The notes below the pieces were generated by a model, which did not search any database, had not been told where the DNA came from, and saw only the letters and a list, made by a program, of their open reading frames with translations. A stretch of 55,457 bases of DNA from Paracandidimonas soli. GTDB taxonomy: Bacteria; Pseudomonadota; Gammaproteobacteria; Burkholderiales; Burkholderiaceae_B. Positions within the stretch are counted from its first letter, which is position 1. Each line of letters begins with the position of its first letter. The position numbers and the translations under genes were made by a program. Positions 13,129 to 21,837 of this stretch are shown here, one piece after another. The stretch covers positions 1 to 55,457 of the forward strand of contig NZ_SMBX01000015.1 in NCBI RefSeq assembly GCF_004342005.1, written 5' to 3'.

Positions 13129-14034
13129 CTACGCTTTCACGGTCGCGCGGCCCTTGCCTTGTCGTACGGGCATGGTTACAACCAGCAGCCCGGCCATGAT
13201 CAGGGCGATGCCGCCCCACTCCAGCCACGAAGGAAACTCGTCCAGCCAGAACCACGCCTGCAGCAGCACCAGCGCAGGCACCAGCAGGCTGGACATGCCC
13301 GCGATGCTCGCGCTGACGCGCTGCACCACGCTCATCCACAACAGCCAGCCGACCGCCGTGGCCATAATGGTCATGTACGCCATCCCGAAATAAAGCTGCG
13401 GCGCCCAGACGGTTTCCTGCTGCGGGAAGATCCATATCAACGGCAGGCAAAACAGGCCGCCCAGCAGCATCTGCCAGGCAGTCAGCCCCATGACATCCAC
13501 CTTGTGCTTCTGCAGCGTGCGCTTGGAAATCACCACGCCCAGCCCCCAGCAGAACCCGGACGCCAGCGCGGCGACCGAGCTTTCCATTCCCCCCAGCCCT
13601 TGCCACGGCGCAATGATTGCCAGCAGCCCCACGGCGCAGACCGCCAGGCCGCAGAGGAACCTGGCCGTTATTTTTTCGCCCAGCAACAGCCAGGCGAACA
13701 GGCCGACCCAGAACGGCATGGTGTAGGCCAGCATGACGACATGGCCCGCCCCGCCGGAAATCAGCGCATACTGTGACAGGCACTGGAACCCCGCCATCTG
13801 GGCCAGCGCGCCGCCTGCCGTCAGCCAGAATGGCGGAAAGCGCATGGACCGGCCCATCATCAGCGTGATGGGCGCCACCAGCACGAACGCGAGCAGATAG
13901 CGCAGCGCCACCAGGGTGAACGGGCCGATGTAGTGCGCCATCTGCTTCATCACGACCCAGTTGCTGCTCCAGATCAATACCGTGGCCACCAGCAGCCCCA
14001 GCGCCACGCGATCCAGTCCCGAATGCTTCGTCAT
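13129..14034 (-). CDS. EamA/DMT-family transporter
   Basis: A 301-residue protein of about ten membrane helices made of two EamA repeats, with WSSNWVVMKQ in helix 1 typical of the drug/metabolite transporter superfamily. The start ATG at 14034 overlaps the stop of the upstream MFS gene by four bases (ATGA). A long in-frame extension upstream to 14604 is only antisense to the MFS frame and was discarded. The direction is probably export. The substrate is unknown, but co-translation with the GlcG-like and MFS genes suggests a shared role. Confidence 0.88.
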   Translation of the reverse strand: MTKHSGLDRVALGLLVATVLIWSSNWVVMKQMAHYIGPFTLVALRYLLAFVLVAPITLMMGRSMRFPPFWLTAGGALAQMAGFQCLSQYALISGGAGHVVMLAYTMPFWVGLFAWLLLGEKITARFLCGLAVCAVGLLAIIAPWQGLGGMESSVAALASGFCWGLGVVISKRTLQKHKVDVMGLTAWQMLLGGLFCLPLIWIFPQQETVWAPQLYFGMAYMTIMATAVGWLLWMSVVQRVSASIAGMSSLLVPALVLLQAWFWLDEFPSWLEWGGIALIMAGLLVVTMPVRQGKGRATVKA

Positions 14035-15377
14035 CTCTCGTTTCCTGCCTCCTGCCCGCCCGCCAGGCGCGCCTGCGCGCCGCGCGTGAAATCCAGCCGC
14101 CGCAGCACATGCCCGCCGGCCACGAAAAACAGCCCCGTACACAGCAGCGCCAGCTTGTGGTTGCCGCCGGACGCCCAGGTGATGAGCCCATAGCTCAGCG
14201 GCCCGACAACCGCCGCCAGTTGCGTGGCGAATGTCCACAGAGAATAGAACTCCGCCAGCCGGTCGGCGGGCGCCAGCGCGCCGACCATCGCCCTGCCCGC
14301 GCTCTGGCTGGTTCCCATGCAGAGACCGGCCACGGTCGCCGCCACCCAGAACAGCCTCGGCCCGGTCGCGACATAGGCCAGAAGGACCATCAGGATCCAG
14401 CCCGCCAGGGTGACGCCCAGCGCCGTCTTGTGTCCGATGCGATCCTGCGCATGGCCGAACAGCAAGGCTCCGACAGCCGCCGCGATGTTCACGGTGAAGA
14501 TGAGCATCATGGTCTGGGCCATAGTGAAGCCCATTGCCTGACTGGCATAGACCGCCGAAAGCGTGATGACGACCGAAATGCCCGAATGGTAGAGCGCGCC
14601 GCAAAGCAGCAGCAGCCGGAAATCGGGGAAGCGCAGCCGCGTTTCGCGCCAGGCCTCTCCAAGGCGGGCCAGCATGCCCGCCGGCCTGCGCCCGGAGGCG
14701 ACGCTGCGCTCGCGCAGGAACAGGAAGGAAGGGATGGCCGCCAGGGCGAACAGCGCGGCGGTCAGCACGACGATATGAGGGACGAACTCATACGCCTGCA
14801 TGCCCTGGGCCTCCGACCTGACGGCCAGCCATAGCGACAGCCCCAGCGCCAGCATGCCGCCGAAATAGCCAAAACCCCAGCCCCAGCCGGATACGCGGCC
14901 CAGCGCCCGCGGCCGTGCCAGTTCCGGCAGGAAGGCGGCGATGACGGACTCCCCCACGCAATACGCATAGTTGGACAAAGCCAGAAGCAGCATGCCCCAG
15001 ACAATGTCGCCCGGTCCGGTAAACGACAGCAGCAGCGTGGCTCCGACGCAGGCCAGCGTGCTGGTGAACAGCAGGCGTCGCTTCGCCGCCCCGGCATCGG
15101 CGCGCGCCCCGAGCCACGGCATGCTCAGCATGACCAGCAGATAGGAAACCGAGAGCGCAAAAGTGAATGCCAGTGTCGCCCAGCTCTTGCCCTCGGCCAC
15201 CACCGCCACGAAATAGGAACTGAATACCGTGGTCAGGATGACCGTGGTATAGCCCGAATTGGCGAAGTCATACATGGCCCAGGCCCAGACCTCCCGGCGC
15301 GACACGCCCGGCCGCAAGGCGGACTTCAAGCCCGCGCCGGATTCCGCCGAGTCGTCAGGCCCGGACCCGTGCCGCAT
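14031..15377 (-). CDS. MFS transporter, UMF1 (Atg22-like) type
   Basis: A 448-residue protein of about twelve membrane helices. The N-terminal REVWAWAMYDFANSGYTTVILT is the hallmark of the UMF1/Atg22-like major-facilitator branch, where WAMYDFANSG is strongly conserved. Bacterial UMF1 proteins have no settled substrate. The start codon shares one base with the stop of the GlcG-like gene (TGATG) and the 3' end overlaps the EamA gene by four, so the three genes form a translationally coupled unit. Confidence 0.9.
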   Translation of the reverse strand: MRHGSGPDDSAESGAGLKSALRPGVSRREVWAWAMYDFANSGYTTVILTTVFSSYFVAVVAEGKSWATLAFTFALSVSYLLVMLSMPWLGARADAGAAKRRLLFTSTLACVGATLLLSFTGPGDIVWGMLLLALSNYAYCVGESVIAAFLPELARPRALGRVSGWGWGFGYFGGMLALGLSLWLAVRSEAQGMQAYEFVPHIVVLTAALFALAAIPSFLFLRERSVASGRRPAGMLARLGEAWRETRLRFPDFRLLLLCGALYHSGISVVITLSAVYASQAMGFTMAQTMMLIFTVNIAAAVGALLFGHAQDRIGHKTALGVTLAGWILMVLLAYVATGPRLFWVAATVAGLCMGTSQSAGRAMVGALAPADRLAEFYSLWTFATQLAAVVGPLSYGLITWASGGNHKLALLCTGLFFVAGGHVLRRLDFTRGAQARLAGGQEAGNER

Positions 15378-15784
15378 CAGGCGCCCAGGGCGGCAATGCC
15401 GGCGCGGGCGACTTCCGCGTCCTCATTGGGCTTGACGCCCGAAACGCCCACGGCCCCGATGACCTGTCCGTCGACCACGACGGGAACGCCGCCTTCGAGC
15501 ATGCCCTGGATGGCCGGAGCGGTGACGAATGCCGTGCGCCCCTGGTTGATCATATCCTCGAAGCCCTTGGTTTCCCTGCGGCCCAGCGCTGCGGCATGCG
15601 CCTTTGCCGGAGCAATGTGGGAAGTGAGAGGCGCGGCGCCGTCCAGCCTGATCAGGCCCAGCAGATGGCCGCCGTCATCAGCGACGGCAATGGCAACCGC
15701 CAGATTATTCGTTTCGGCATGGCGCTTGGCCGCCTCCAGCATGCGCTGCGCATCGGACAGGCTCAGGACCGGTTTTGTTTTCAT
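15377..15784 (-). CDS. GlcG/HbpS-family protein
   Basis: A 135-residue protein of the GlcG/HbpS (DUF336) family, recognised from the A-x-A-V-x-D-x-G-G-x-L segment near residue 37, the A-x-K-A-x-A-A-A helix and the C-terminal GAVGVSGVKPNEDAEVARAGI. Family members include HbpS, which binds haem, and GlcG of glycolate operons, but many are uncharacterised. The start at 15784 (MKTKPVLS) gives family length; the 27 residues upstream in frame were dropped. It leads the three-gene transporter unit. Confidence 0.88.
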   Translation of the reverse strand: MKTKPVLSLSDAQRMLEAAKRHAETNNLAVAIAVADDGGHLLGLIRLDGAAPLTSHIAPAKAHAAALGRRETKGFEDMINQGRTAFVTAPAIQGMLEGGVPVVVDGQVIGAVGVSGVKPNEDAEVARAGIAALGA

Positions 15785-15866
15785 GAAAGACTTCCCCCTC
15801 TTTGAATGACAAACAGCCCGCAAAAGCGCAGGCCGATTCCGAATCATGCCACATTTACCCGACATC

Positions 15867-15894
15867 TTGTCAAAACGTTAGTCTCTGTTAAAAT
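15867..15894 (+). promoter_or_regulatory. Candidate sigma-70 promoter for the NlpC/P60 gene
   Basis: TTGTCA (15867-15872) and TAAAAT (15889-15894) are separated by 16 bases and lie about 120 bases upstream of the lipoprotein start, on the strand pointing toward it. The match is good for this AT-poor genome. Prediction only. Confidence 0.5.
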
Positions 15895-16011
15895 CGGGAG
15901 AGTTCCTTTTTTTACGTCATCCACACCGGGTCAGGCCATGCCCCGGTGGTCGGCTGTTATCAACAGTCGGCAAACGCCCGTGACACGTTGCCAACCCGAA
16001 AACATCCGATC

Positions 16012-16674
16012 ATGCCGCCCCAGCACGCCGCGCCTATTGCCATCCACCCGCCCAGTCACTCCCTCCGGTCACGCCTGCCCGCAATCCTGGGCCTTGCCGC
16101 CGCCCTGTTCCTGACGGGCTGCGCCACCACCAGCCCCGACAGCAACTCCCTGCAGGCCATCCGCGACCGCCATCTGTCCGACATACGCTCGGATCCGCTG
16201 GGCGCCTACCTGGAACGCAACTACAAATATCCGCGCACCAGCAATCTCGCATTCCTCGAAACCGACAACGCCGACAGCAAGGCGCTGGCCAGCACTGCGC
16301 TGGACTATCTCGGCATCAAGTACCGCTATGGCGGCAACACGCCCAACACCGGTTTCGACTGCAGCGGCCTGGTCGCCTATGCCGCGGAAAAATCCCTGGG
16401 CCTGAAGCTGCCCCGCCGCTCGGCCGAACTGGCCGGCATCGGCACATCTGTCAAGCGCGCCGAACTGAAGGAAGGCGACCTGGTCTTCTTCAATACTCTC
16501 GGCCGTCGCTTCTCTCATGTAGGCATCTACCTGGGCGACAGCATGTTCGTGCACGCTCCGCGCACCGGCGCCGTCGTGCGCATCGAAAGCATCGAGACCG
16601 CCTACTGGAAAAAGCGCTACAACGGCGCCCGCCGCCTGGAAGCCGAGCACATCGCCGCCCTGATCCAGGACTGA
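16012..16674 (+). CDS. NlpC/P60 family peptidoglycan hydrolase lipoprotein
   Basis: The 220-residue protein has a lipoprotein signal ending in the lipobox LTGC and a C-terminal NlpC/P60 (C40) domain. The catalytic triad is visible: Cys in GFDCSGLVAY, His in SHVGIYLGD, and a third polar residue, probably His in FVHAPRTGAVV. Such proteins cleave peptide cross-links in murein. The start at 16012 gives a plausible signal peptide; 15946 in frame adds 22 residues before it. It stands alone, with a strong terminator right after it. Confidence 0.93.
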   Translation: MPPQHAAPIAIHPPSHSLRSRLPAILGLAAALFLTGCATTSPDSNSLQAIRDRHLSDIRSDPLGAYLERNYKYPRTSNLAFLETDNADSKALASTALDYLGIKYRYGGNTPNTGFDCSGLVAYAAEKSLGLKLPRRSAELAGIGTSVKRAELKEGDLVFFNTLGRRFSHVGIYLGDSMFVHAPRTGAVVRIESIETAYWKKRYNGARRLEAEHIAALIQD

Positions 16675-16704
16675 TCCCTCCAGGCGCCGCCGCGCGGCTC
16701 CGGC

Positions 16705-16740
16705 AACGAAAACGGCTCCTGGAAAGGAGCCGTTTTCGTT
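16705..16740. terminator. Perfect bidirectional terminator
   Basis: A 16-base perfect stem (AACGAAAACGGCTCCT with its complement) around the loop GGAA, with T-rich flank on the plus strand and A-rich flank on the other. It ends the NlpC/P60 transcript and serves equally for the convergent DUF2325 gene. Confidence 0.9.
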
Positions 16741-16764
16741 TTCAACATGATCGCAGGAATATCG

Positions 16765-17175
16765 TCAATTGGCGTACGCCTTGTAGCCTTTGCGATTTCC
16801 TGCATTTCCTCCAACGAAATTGACGATCTTCAGATCGTTCTTTCCCTTTTTCGGGCACTGCTCCTGACAGATTTCGCAGTAGCCGCTTTGCGTCAGCGCC
16901 TGCTTCATGCTGCAGACGGAACGCCGGCAGGCCAGCACCTTGATTCCCGAGCGCTGCGCGGCCGCACGGAAGGTTTTCATGACGTTATGGCCGAGAAAGT
17001 CCGTCAGCAGGATCAGAAGGTCCGTGCCCGAGGGCAATTGCAGGGTTTTCTTCTGGTGCGAAGGATCCCGGCCGCTGATGTGATGCTTGATAGAGATATT
17101 GTGGCCTTTGAGCAGGTCCGGGATATTGCCTAGCCGGTCCGCTCCCACCACGACGGCACTGACGATTTGCGACAT
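16765..17175 (-). CDS. DUF2325 protein with cysteine-rich tail
   Basis: A 136-residue cytoplasmic protein of the DUF2325 family. The N-terminal half has an alpha/beta look (VVVGADRLGNI, TDLLILLTDFLGHNVMK). The C-terminal part has five Cys at residues 83, 88, 100, 103 and 107 (ACRRSVC, then YCEICQEQCPKK), a pattern that could bind a metal or an iron-sulfur centre. The biochemical function is not established. The promoter carries a Fur-box-like palindrome, so a role in iron limitation is inferred. A GGAG ribosome site precedes the ATG. Confidence 0.85.
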   Translation of the reverse strand: MSQIVSAVVVGADRLGNIPDLLKGHNISIKHHISGRDPSHQKKTLQLPSGTDLLILLTDFLGHNVMKTFRAAAQRSGIKVLACRRSVCSMKQALTQSGYCEICQEQCPKKGKNDLKIVNFVGGNAGNRKGYKAYAN

Positions 17176-17205
17176 GTCGATTGACTCCGGTTGTGAGGAT
17201 AGCTA

Positions 17206-17234
17206 ACGATAATAATTCCTATTATCAAAGTCAA
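17206..17234 (-). promoter_or_regulatory. Promoter with embedded Fur-box-like operator
   Basis: On the minus strand, TTGACT (17234-17229) and TATCGT (17211-17206) are spaced by 17 bases and point at the DUF2325 gene. Inside the spacer and the -10 lies GATAATAATTCCTATTATC (17208-17226), with perfect 7-base arms and 14 of 19 matches to the classical Fur consensus. Fur binding here would block RNA polymerase. Confidence 0.7.
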
Positions 17235-17361
17235 TAGCATATCGGAAGAAATTACGACTTTTTATGTGTCTTTTTGCTGCCGAGGGTGGAGAAACGCGGG
17301 AACGGCAGGCGCGACACCGTGCCGCTCTGCATTCAAGAAGGAGGGATCCCGACACGCGGGT

Positions 17362-18318
17362 TCAGGCGTGATCGGGCTTCTGGGTGCGCTCCAGCGCATC
17401 GTCGACCACGTCCCTGGTCAGGCTGGGCGCCAGCATCTCCAGGAATACATAGACGTAGTCGCGCAGGAATACGCCAGACTTCAGCGCCACCCTGGTGATA
17501 TGCGTGCCGAACAGATGGCCCACCGGCAATCCGACCAGCCCCTTATCGCGCCTGGGATCGAACGCCATGCCCGCGATGATGCCGATGCCCAGGCCGACAT
17601 CGACGTAGGTCTTGATCACGTCGGCGTCCAGCGCCTCGAGCACGATGTCCGGCGTGATGCCGTTGGCGGCAAAGGCTTCGTCGATAGTGCAGCGCCCCGA
17701 GAACGCCCTGTCGTAGGTGACGATGGGATATTGCGCCAGTTGCTCCAGCGTCAGCCTGCGGGCCTCGCTGGAAGTCAGTTCGGCCAGCGGATGATCCGGC
17801 CGGATCACGATGGTGTGGTCCCACGAGTACACGGGCAGCGCCGCCAGGCCGGGCGTCAGCGCAAGCGTTTCGGTTGCGATGGCGACATCCGCCTGTTCGT
17901 GCAGCACCATCTTGGCCAGGTTGGGCGGGCTGCCCTCGGCCAGCGACACCCTCACCTTGGGAAACCGCGCCTTGAATGCGGGAATGACCCGCGGCAGCAC
18001 GTACCTGGCCTGCGCGTGGGTGCAGCCGATCACCAGTCCGCCTTCGTCCTTGTGAGCGAACTCGTCACTGACCTTTTTGAGGTTGTCGATTTCCCTCGTG
18101 ATGCGCTCGATGACCTGGGCAACGGCCAGTCCGGGCTTGGTCAGCCCCTTGATCCGCTTGCCGTGCCGCTCAAAGATCTTGATGCCCAGCTCATCCTCGA
18201 ATTCGATGATGGCCTTGGACACCCCTGGCTGCGAGGTATACAGCGAGCGCGCCGCTTCGGTCAGGTTGAAATTGCGGCGTATGGTCTCGCGCACGAAGCG
18301 GAATTGCTGAAGGTTCAT
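17362..18318 (-). CDS. cysB: CysB-type LysR-family regulator
   Basis: A 318-residue LysR-type activator. The winged helix-turn-helix is in residues 1-60 (LTEAARSLYTSQPGVSKAI, then FERHGKRIKGLT), whose wording is typical of CysB/Cbl rather than general LysR proteins. The effector domain follows (about 90-300), with VIGCTHAQARYVLP. CysB activates sulfate uptake and cysteine synthesis genes under sulfur limitation, with N-acetylserine as inducer. No sulfur genes lie beside it except possibly the TauE/SafE gene 13 kb away. CysB versus Cbl cannot be split with certainty. Confidence 0.9.
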   Translation of the reverse strand: MNLQQFRFVRETIRRNFNLTEAARSLYTSQPGVSKAIIEFEDELGIKIFERHGKRIKGLTKPGLAVAQVIERITREIDNLKKVSDEFAHKDEGGLVIGCTHAQARYVLPRVIPAFKARFPKVRVSLAEGSPPNLAKMVLHEQADVAIATETLALTPGLAALPVYSWDHTIVIRPDHPLAELTSSEARRLTLEQLAQYPIVTYDRAFSGRCTIDEAFAANGITPDIVLEALDADVIKTYVDVGLGIGIIAGMAFDPRRDKGLVGLPVGHLFGTHITRVALKSGVFLRDYVYVFLEMLAPSLTRDVVDDALERTQKPDHA

Positions 18319-18429
18319 ATCTAAGCCTCTGAAGATGAAGCCATTGTATAGTCATATAGAATACTCTTATTATGACTTTTAGAAATATGTATACACCTTC
18401 GGACCAACTTGCGCCCGCCTCCTCCGCGG

Positions 18430-19554
18430 TCAGGCCGGGCCTGGCGCCGGGTCCTGCTGTTCGCGCGGCTTGCGCACGCGCAAGCGCCGCCAGAACAGGA
18501 ACGCCACCAGACCGGCGAAAAGGACGTGCACCAGCCAGACTCCCAGGTGGAACTCCAGCACCCCTGAACGGATCCAGCCGCGCGACAGATTGATCAGGTT
18601 CATGTACAGCAGCCCCACCAGCCCCGCAAGCAGGAAGTCTCCCGACTTGCCCAGGCGCGGATTCACCGCCCCTAGCGGAATGGCCAGCAATGCCAGGTTC
18701 AGCGCCGCCAGGGGCAGCGCCAGCCGCCACATGATCTGCGAGCGCGAATTGTCGTTGTCGTCCGTCAGCAGGTAGGAGGTGGGACGCGCCTTGATGCTGT
18801 TTTCCGCGCGCTGCCGGATGGACTCCGGAGAATTGTCGTCATTGCGGTTTTCCAGCCGTATGCCGTAGCTCTCGAAGTCGATCATGCGGAACTCGGCCTT
18901 GCCGGGCTTCAGGTCGTAGCGATGTCCGCTGGACAGCACCAGGAACCGGTCGCCGTTCTCCTGCGACTCGATGCGTGCGCTCTCCGCTGTTACTACGCTG
19001 AGCCACTCCTGGTCCTTGACCCGGGCTATCACCTTGCCCAGTTCGTCGTCCGCATTGGTCGGCTCTTCCGCGAAAAACACGCGGTTCCCGCCCTCGGTCT
19101 CGATGAACTGTCCCGCCGTCACCTTGGACAGGTCCGAGCGCTGCGCATAGCGTTCGCGGTATTCCTCTATCTGGCGATAGGCCCAGGGAGACGCCACCAA
19201 AGTCAGCACGGCGATCAGCGCGGCCACAGGCACGGCGCAGCGCAGCACGGGATTGAGCCAGTTCTTCAGCGACAGGCCGCTGGCGAACCAGACCACCATT
19301 TCCGATTCGCGGTAATTGCGCGTCACCGTGGCGAGCACGGCGATGAAAAGCGACACGGCCAGGATCACGGGCAAGGCGGTGATGCTGGAAAAAACAGCAA
19401 GCCCCAGCACGACATCCGCGCCGATATTTCCGCTTGCGGCCTGCCCCAGCAAGCGCACCAGCAGGACGCTGAGCCACACCACGATCAGCGTGGAAAACAC
19501 CACGCCGCCATGGCTTGCCACTTCGGATACGACAGAACGCTTGAATAGAGACAT
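18430..19554 (-). CDS. lptF: LPS export ABC permease LptF
   Basis: A 374-residue YjgP/YjgQ-family permease with N-terminal and C-terminal groups of three helices flanking a periplasmic beta-jellyroll (about residues 120-265). LptF works with LptG and LptB2 to extract LPS from the inner membrane. The start at 19554 (MSLFKRSVV) follows the family; an upstream in-frame start adds 33 unsupported residues. It is divergent from pepA by 114 bases, the common arrangement. LptG is not next to it: the following gene on this strand is cysB. Confidence 0.93.
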   Translation of the reverse strand: MSLFKRSVVSEVASHGGVVFSTLIVVWLSVLLVRLLGQAASGNIGADVVLGLAVFSSITALPVILAVSLFIAVLATVTRNYRESEMVVWFASGLSLKNWLNPVLRCAVPVAALIAVLTLVASPWAYRQIEEYRERYAQRSDLSKVTAGQFIETEGGNRVFFAEEPTNADDELGKVIARVKDQEWLSVVTAESARIESQENGDRFLVLSSGHRYDLKPGKAEFRMIDFESYGIRLENRNDDNSPESIRQRAENSIKARPTSYLLTDDNDNSRSQIMWRLALPLAALNLALLAIPLGAVNPRLGKSGDFLLAGLVGLLYMNLINLSRGWIRSGVLEFHLGVWLVHVLFAGLVAFLFWRRLRVRKPREQQDPAPGPA

Positions 19555-19610
19555 GAGAGAATATGCGCGATAATGGAGCGCGATCCGCAAGCGGTTCGCA
19601 ACCCTTTCAT

Positions 19611-19643
19611 GGTGGCCGCGCCGGCAAAGCCGGCGAGACCACC
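19611..19643 (+). promoter_or_regulatory. Hairpin in the pepA leader
   Basis: CGCCGGC pairs with GCCGGCG around AAA, and an outer GGTGG/CCACC pair extends the stem across a symmetrical three-base internal loop. It ends 25 bases before the pepA ATG and would be in the 5' leader if transcription begins upstream of it. Confidence 0.4.
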
Positions 19644-19668
19644 CGTACAGCACTAACGGGAATTACGC

Positions 19669-21183
19669 ATGGAATTTAGCACACAGACGAGCACCTCTTT
19701 GCATCAGGTGAAAACGGCAGCACTGGCCGTTGGTGTTTTCTCCGACGGAATCCTCACCCCGGCGGCCGACATCATCGACCAGGCCAGCCAGGGCGCCGTC
19801 CGCGCCGTCGTCAAATCCGAGTTCAGCAAGGCCAAGCCCGGTTCCCACCTGGTGCTGCGCAACCTCCCCGGCGTCACCGCCGCCCGCATTGTACTCACCG
19901 GGCTGGGCTCGCAGGCGGCCTACGGCCAGACCGCGCATATGTCGGCGGAGCAGGCCTTCGCCGCCTATGCCGTGCAGGCCGGTCTGAGCGAGGCCGTCAG
20001 CAGCCTCGCGGCCATCGACTACCCCGACTCCACCCTGCAGTCCCGGGCGCGCAATGCCGCCATCGCAGCAGGACGCGCCAGCTATCGCTACGACGCCACT
20101 TTCGGCAAGCCCGACAACGACGCGCGCCCCAAGCTGCGCAAGATCGCCCAATGGGCGGCCCGCAACCAGTCGGCCGAAATCCAGAAGGGCCTGCGCGAAG
20201 GCGGCGCCATCGCCAACGGCATGCACCTGACCCGCTTGCTGGGCGATCTGCCCGGCAACGTCTGCACCCCGACCTACCTGGCCTCCACCGCCCGCAAGCT
20301 GGCGCGCGAATTCAAGTCCCTGAAGGCTGAAATCCTCAACCGCAAGCAGATCGAAGCCCTGAAGATGGGCTCCTTCCTCTCGGTGGCCAAGGGCTCCGAA
20401 GAGCCGCCGGTCTTCATCGTGCTGCGCCACACGCCTGCGGCCCCGGCCAAGGGCCGCTCCTCCCGCAAGGCCCCCATCGTTCTCGTCGGCAAGGGCATCA
20501 CCTTCGACTCCGGCGGCATTTCCATCAAGCCGGCCGCGACCATGGACGAAATGAAGTACGACATGTGCGGAGCCGCCACCGTGCTGGGCACGCTGCGGGC
20601 CGCCGCTGAACTGGAGCTCGACCGCGAAGTCATCGGCCTCATCCCGTCCTGCGAGAACCTGCCCAGCGGCAAGGCCAACAAGCCCGGGGACGTCGTCACC
20701 AGCATGGCGGGCAAGACCATCGAAATCCTCAACACCGACGCCGAAGGCCGCCTGGTGCTGTGCGACGCGCTGACCTACGCCGAACGCTTCAAGCCGGCCG
20801 CCGTCATCGACATCGCCACGCTGACGGGCGCCTGCATTGTCGCGCTCGGCCATGTCAATACAGGCCTGTTCAGCAAGGACGACGCCCTGGCCGACAGCCT
20901 GCTGCGCGCCGGCCGCGACACCGGCGATACCGCATGGCGCCTGCCGCTGGACGACGCCTACCAGGAGCAGCTGCGTTCCAATTTCGCCGATATCGCCAAC
21001 ATCGGCGGCCCTCCCGCCGGCTCCGTGACCGCGGCATGCTTCCTGTCGCGCTTCACCGAAGCCTATCCCTGGGCGCACCTGGACATCGCGGGCACCGCAT
21101 GGCGCAGCGGCAAGGACAAGGGCGCCTCGGGCCGTCCGGTTCCCCTGCTGATGCGCTACCTGCTGGAACAGGCGCAGGCCTGA
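19669..21183 (+). CDS. pepA: Leucyl aminopeptidase (M17)
   Basis: A 504-residue cytosolic aminopeptidase. It has the M17 N-terminal domain, a linker, and a dinuclear metal catalytic domain (from about residue 195) with GKGITFDSGGISIKP, MKYDMCGAA and the signature NTDAEGRLVL. PepA trims N-terminal residues of peptides; in E. coli it also binds DNA in cer recombination and carAB control. The divergence from lptF and the downstream holC match the usual proteobacterial order. Confidence 0.97.
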   Translation: MEFSTQTSTSLHQVKTAALAVGVFSDGILTPAADIIDQASQGAVRAVVKSEFSKAKPGSHLVLRNLPGVTAARIVLTGLGSQAAYGQTAHMSAEQAFAAYAVQAGLSEAVSSLAAIDYPDSTLQSRARNAAIAAGRASYRYDATFGKPDNDARPKLRKIAQWAARNQSAEIQKGLREGGAIANGMHLTRLLGDLPGNVCTPTYLASTARKLAREFKSLKAEILNRKQIEALKMGSFLSVAKGSEEPPVFIVLRHTPAAPAKGRSSRKAPIVLVGKGITFDSGGISIKPAATMDEMKYDMCGAATVLGTLRAAAELELDREVIGLIPSCENLPSGKANKPGDVVTSMAGKTIEILNTDAEGRLVLCDALTYAERFKPAAVIDIATLTGACIVALGHVNTGLFSKDDALADSLLRAGRDTGDTAWRLPLDDAYQEQLRSNFADIANIGGPPAGSVTAACFLSRFTEAYPWAHLDIAGTAWRSGKDKGASGRPVPLLMRYLLEQAQA

Positions 21184-21208
21184 TGCGGCCCGCCGCAGTA
21201 TTTGCCCG

Positions 21209-21712
21209 ATGACAGCATCGTCCGACACCGGCACAGGCATCAAGCCCGAGGGCGCGGCCACCCGCATCGATTTCGCCTTCGGAGCCCCGAACCGCCTGCG
21301 CACCGCCTGCCAGGTAGTGCACAGGCACTACCTGGCGGGGCGCAGCCTGCTCGTCTACGGCTGCAACGCCGAAACCCTGCAGGCGTTCGACCGGTTGCTG
21401 TGGTCGTTCGAGCCGACGGCATTCATTCCGCATGCGTTCGCCCCCGAGGCCGAGACGGGGCAAGCCTGCGTCGTCCTGTGCAGCTCCCCGCCTCTGGCCG
21501 AGGCGGAGCGCCTGTTTTCCGATCTGCCCTGGCTGATCAACCTGGATCTCGCCTGCCCGCCGGGATTCGAGCGGTTCGAGCGTATCCTGGAGATCGTCTC
21601 GTCCCAGCCGGAAGACCGCAATGCGGCGCGAGAGCGCTGGCGCCAGTATGTCGCCGCCGGCATTACGCCCAGGGCGCACGATCTGGCGGCATCGGGACGC
21701 AGCCGCGACTGA
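21209..21712 (+). CDS. holC: DNA polymerase III chi subunit
   Basis: A 167-residue HolC protein. Chi links the clamp-loader complex, through psi, to single-stranded DNA-binding protein. IDFAFGAPNRLRTACQVVHRHYLAG and the later RLLWSFEPTAFIPH and SDLPWLINLD segments are typical. An N-terminal extension of about 18 residues precedes the conserved start. It lies 25 bases after pepA and is probably co-transcribed with it. Confidence 0.92.
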   Translation: MTASSDTGTGIKPEGAATRIDFAFGAPNRLRTACQVVHRHYLAGRSLLVYGCNAETLQAFDRLLWSFEPTAFIPHAFAPEAETGQACVVLCSSPPLAEAERLFSDLPWLINLDLACPPGFERFERILEIVSSQPEDRNAARERWRQYVAAGITPRAHDLAASGRSRD

Positions 21713-21837
21713 GCGCAAGCGCCTTCATCCCTGCTTTCGGATGGATCTTGCATGTTCAGCTTGTTGTCAGTTATTCTTTGACCATCCGGGCAAGGCGACG
21801 GGTTCCGCCTGCCTGCCGCAACCAAGAGGAAAACCAC

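Noticed and set aside
19663-21303. 546-codon minus-strand frame opposite pepA
   Set aside because: Antisense to an intact M17 peptidase gene; low-complexity composition.
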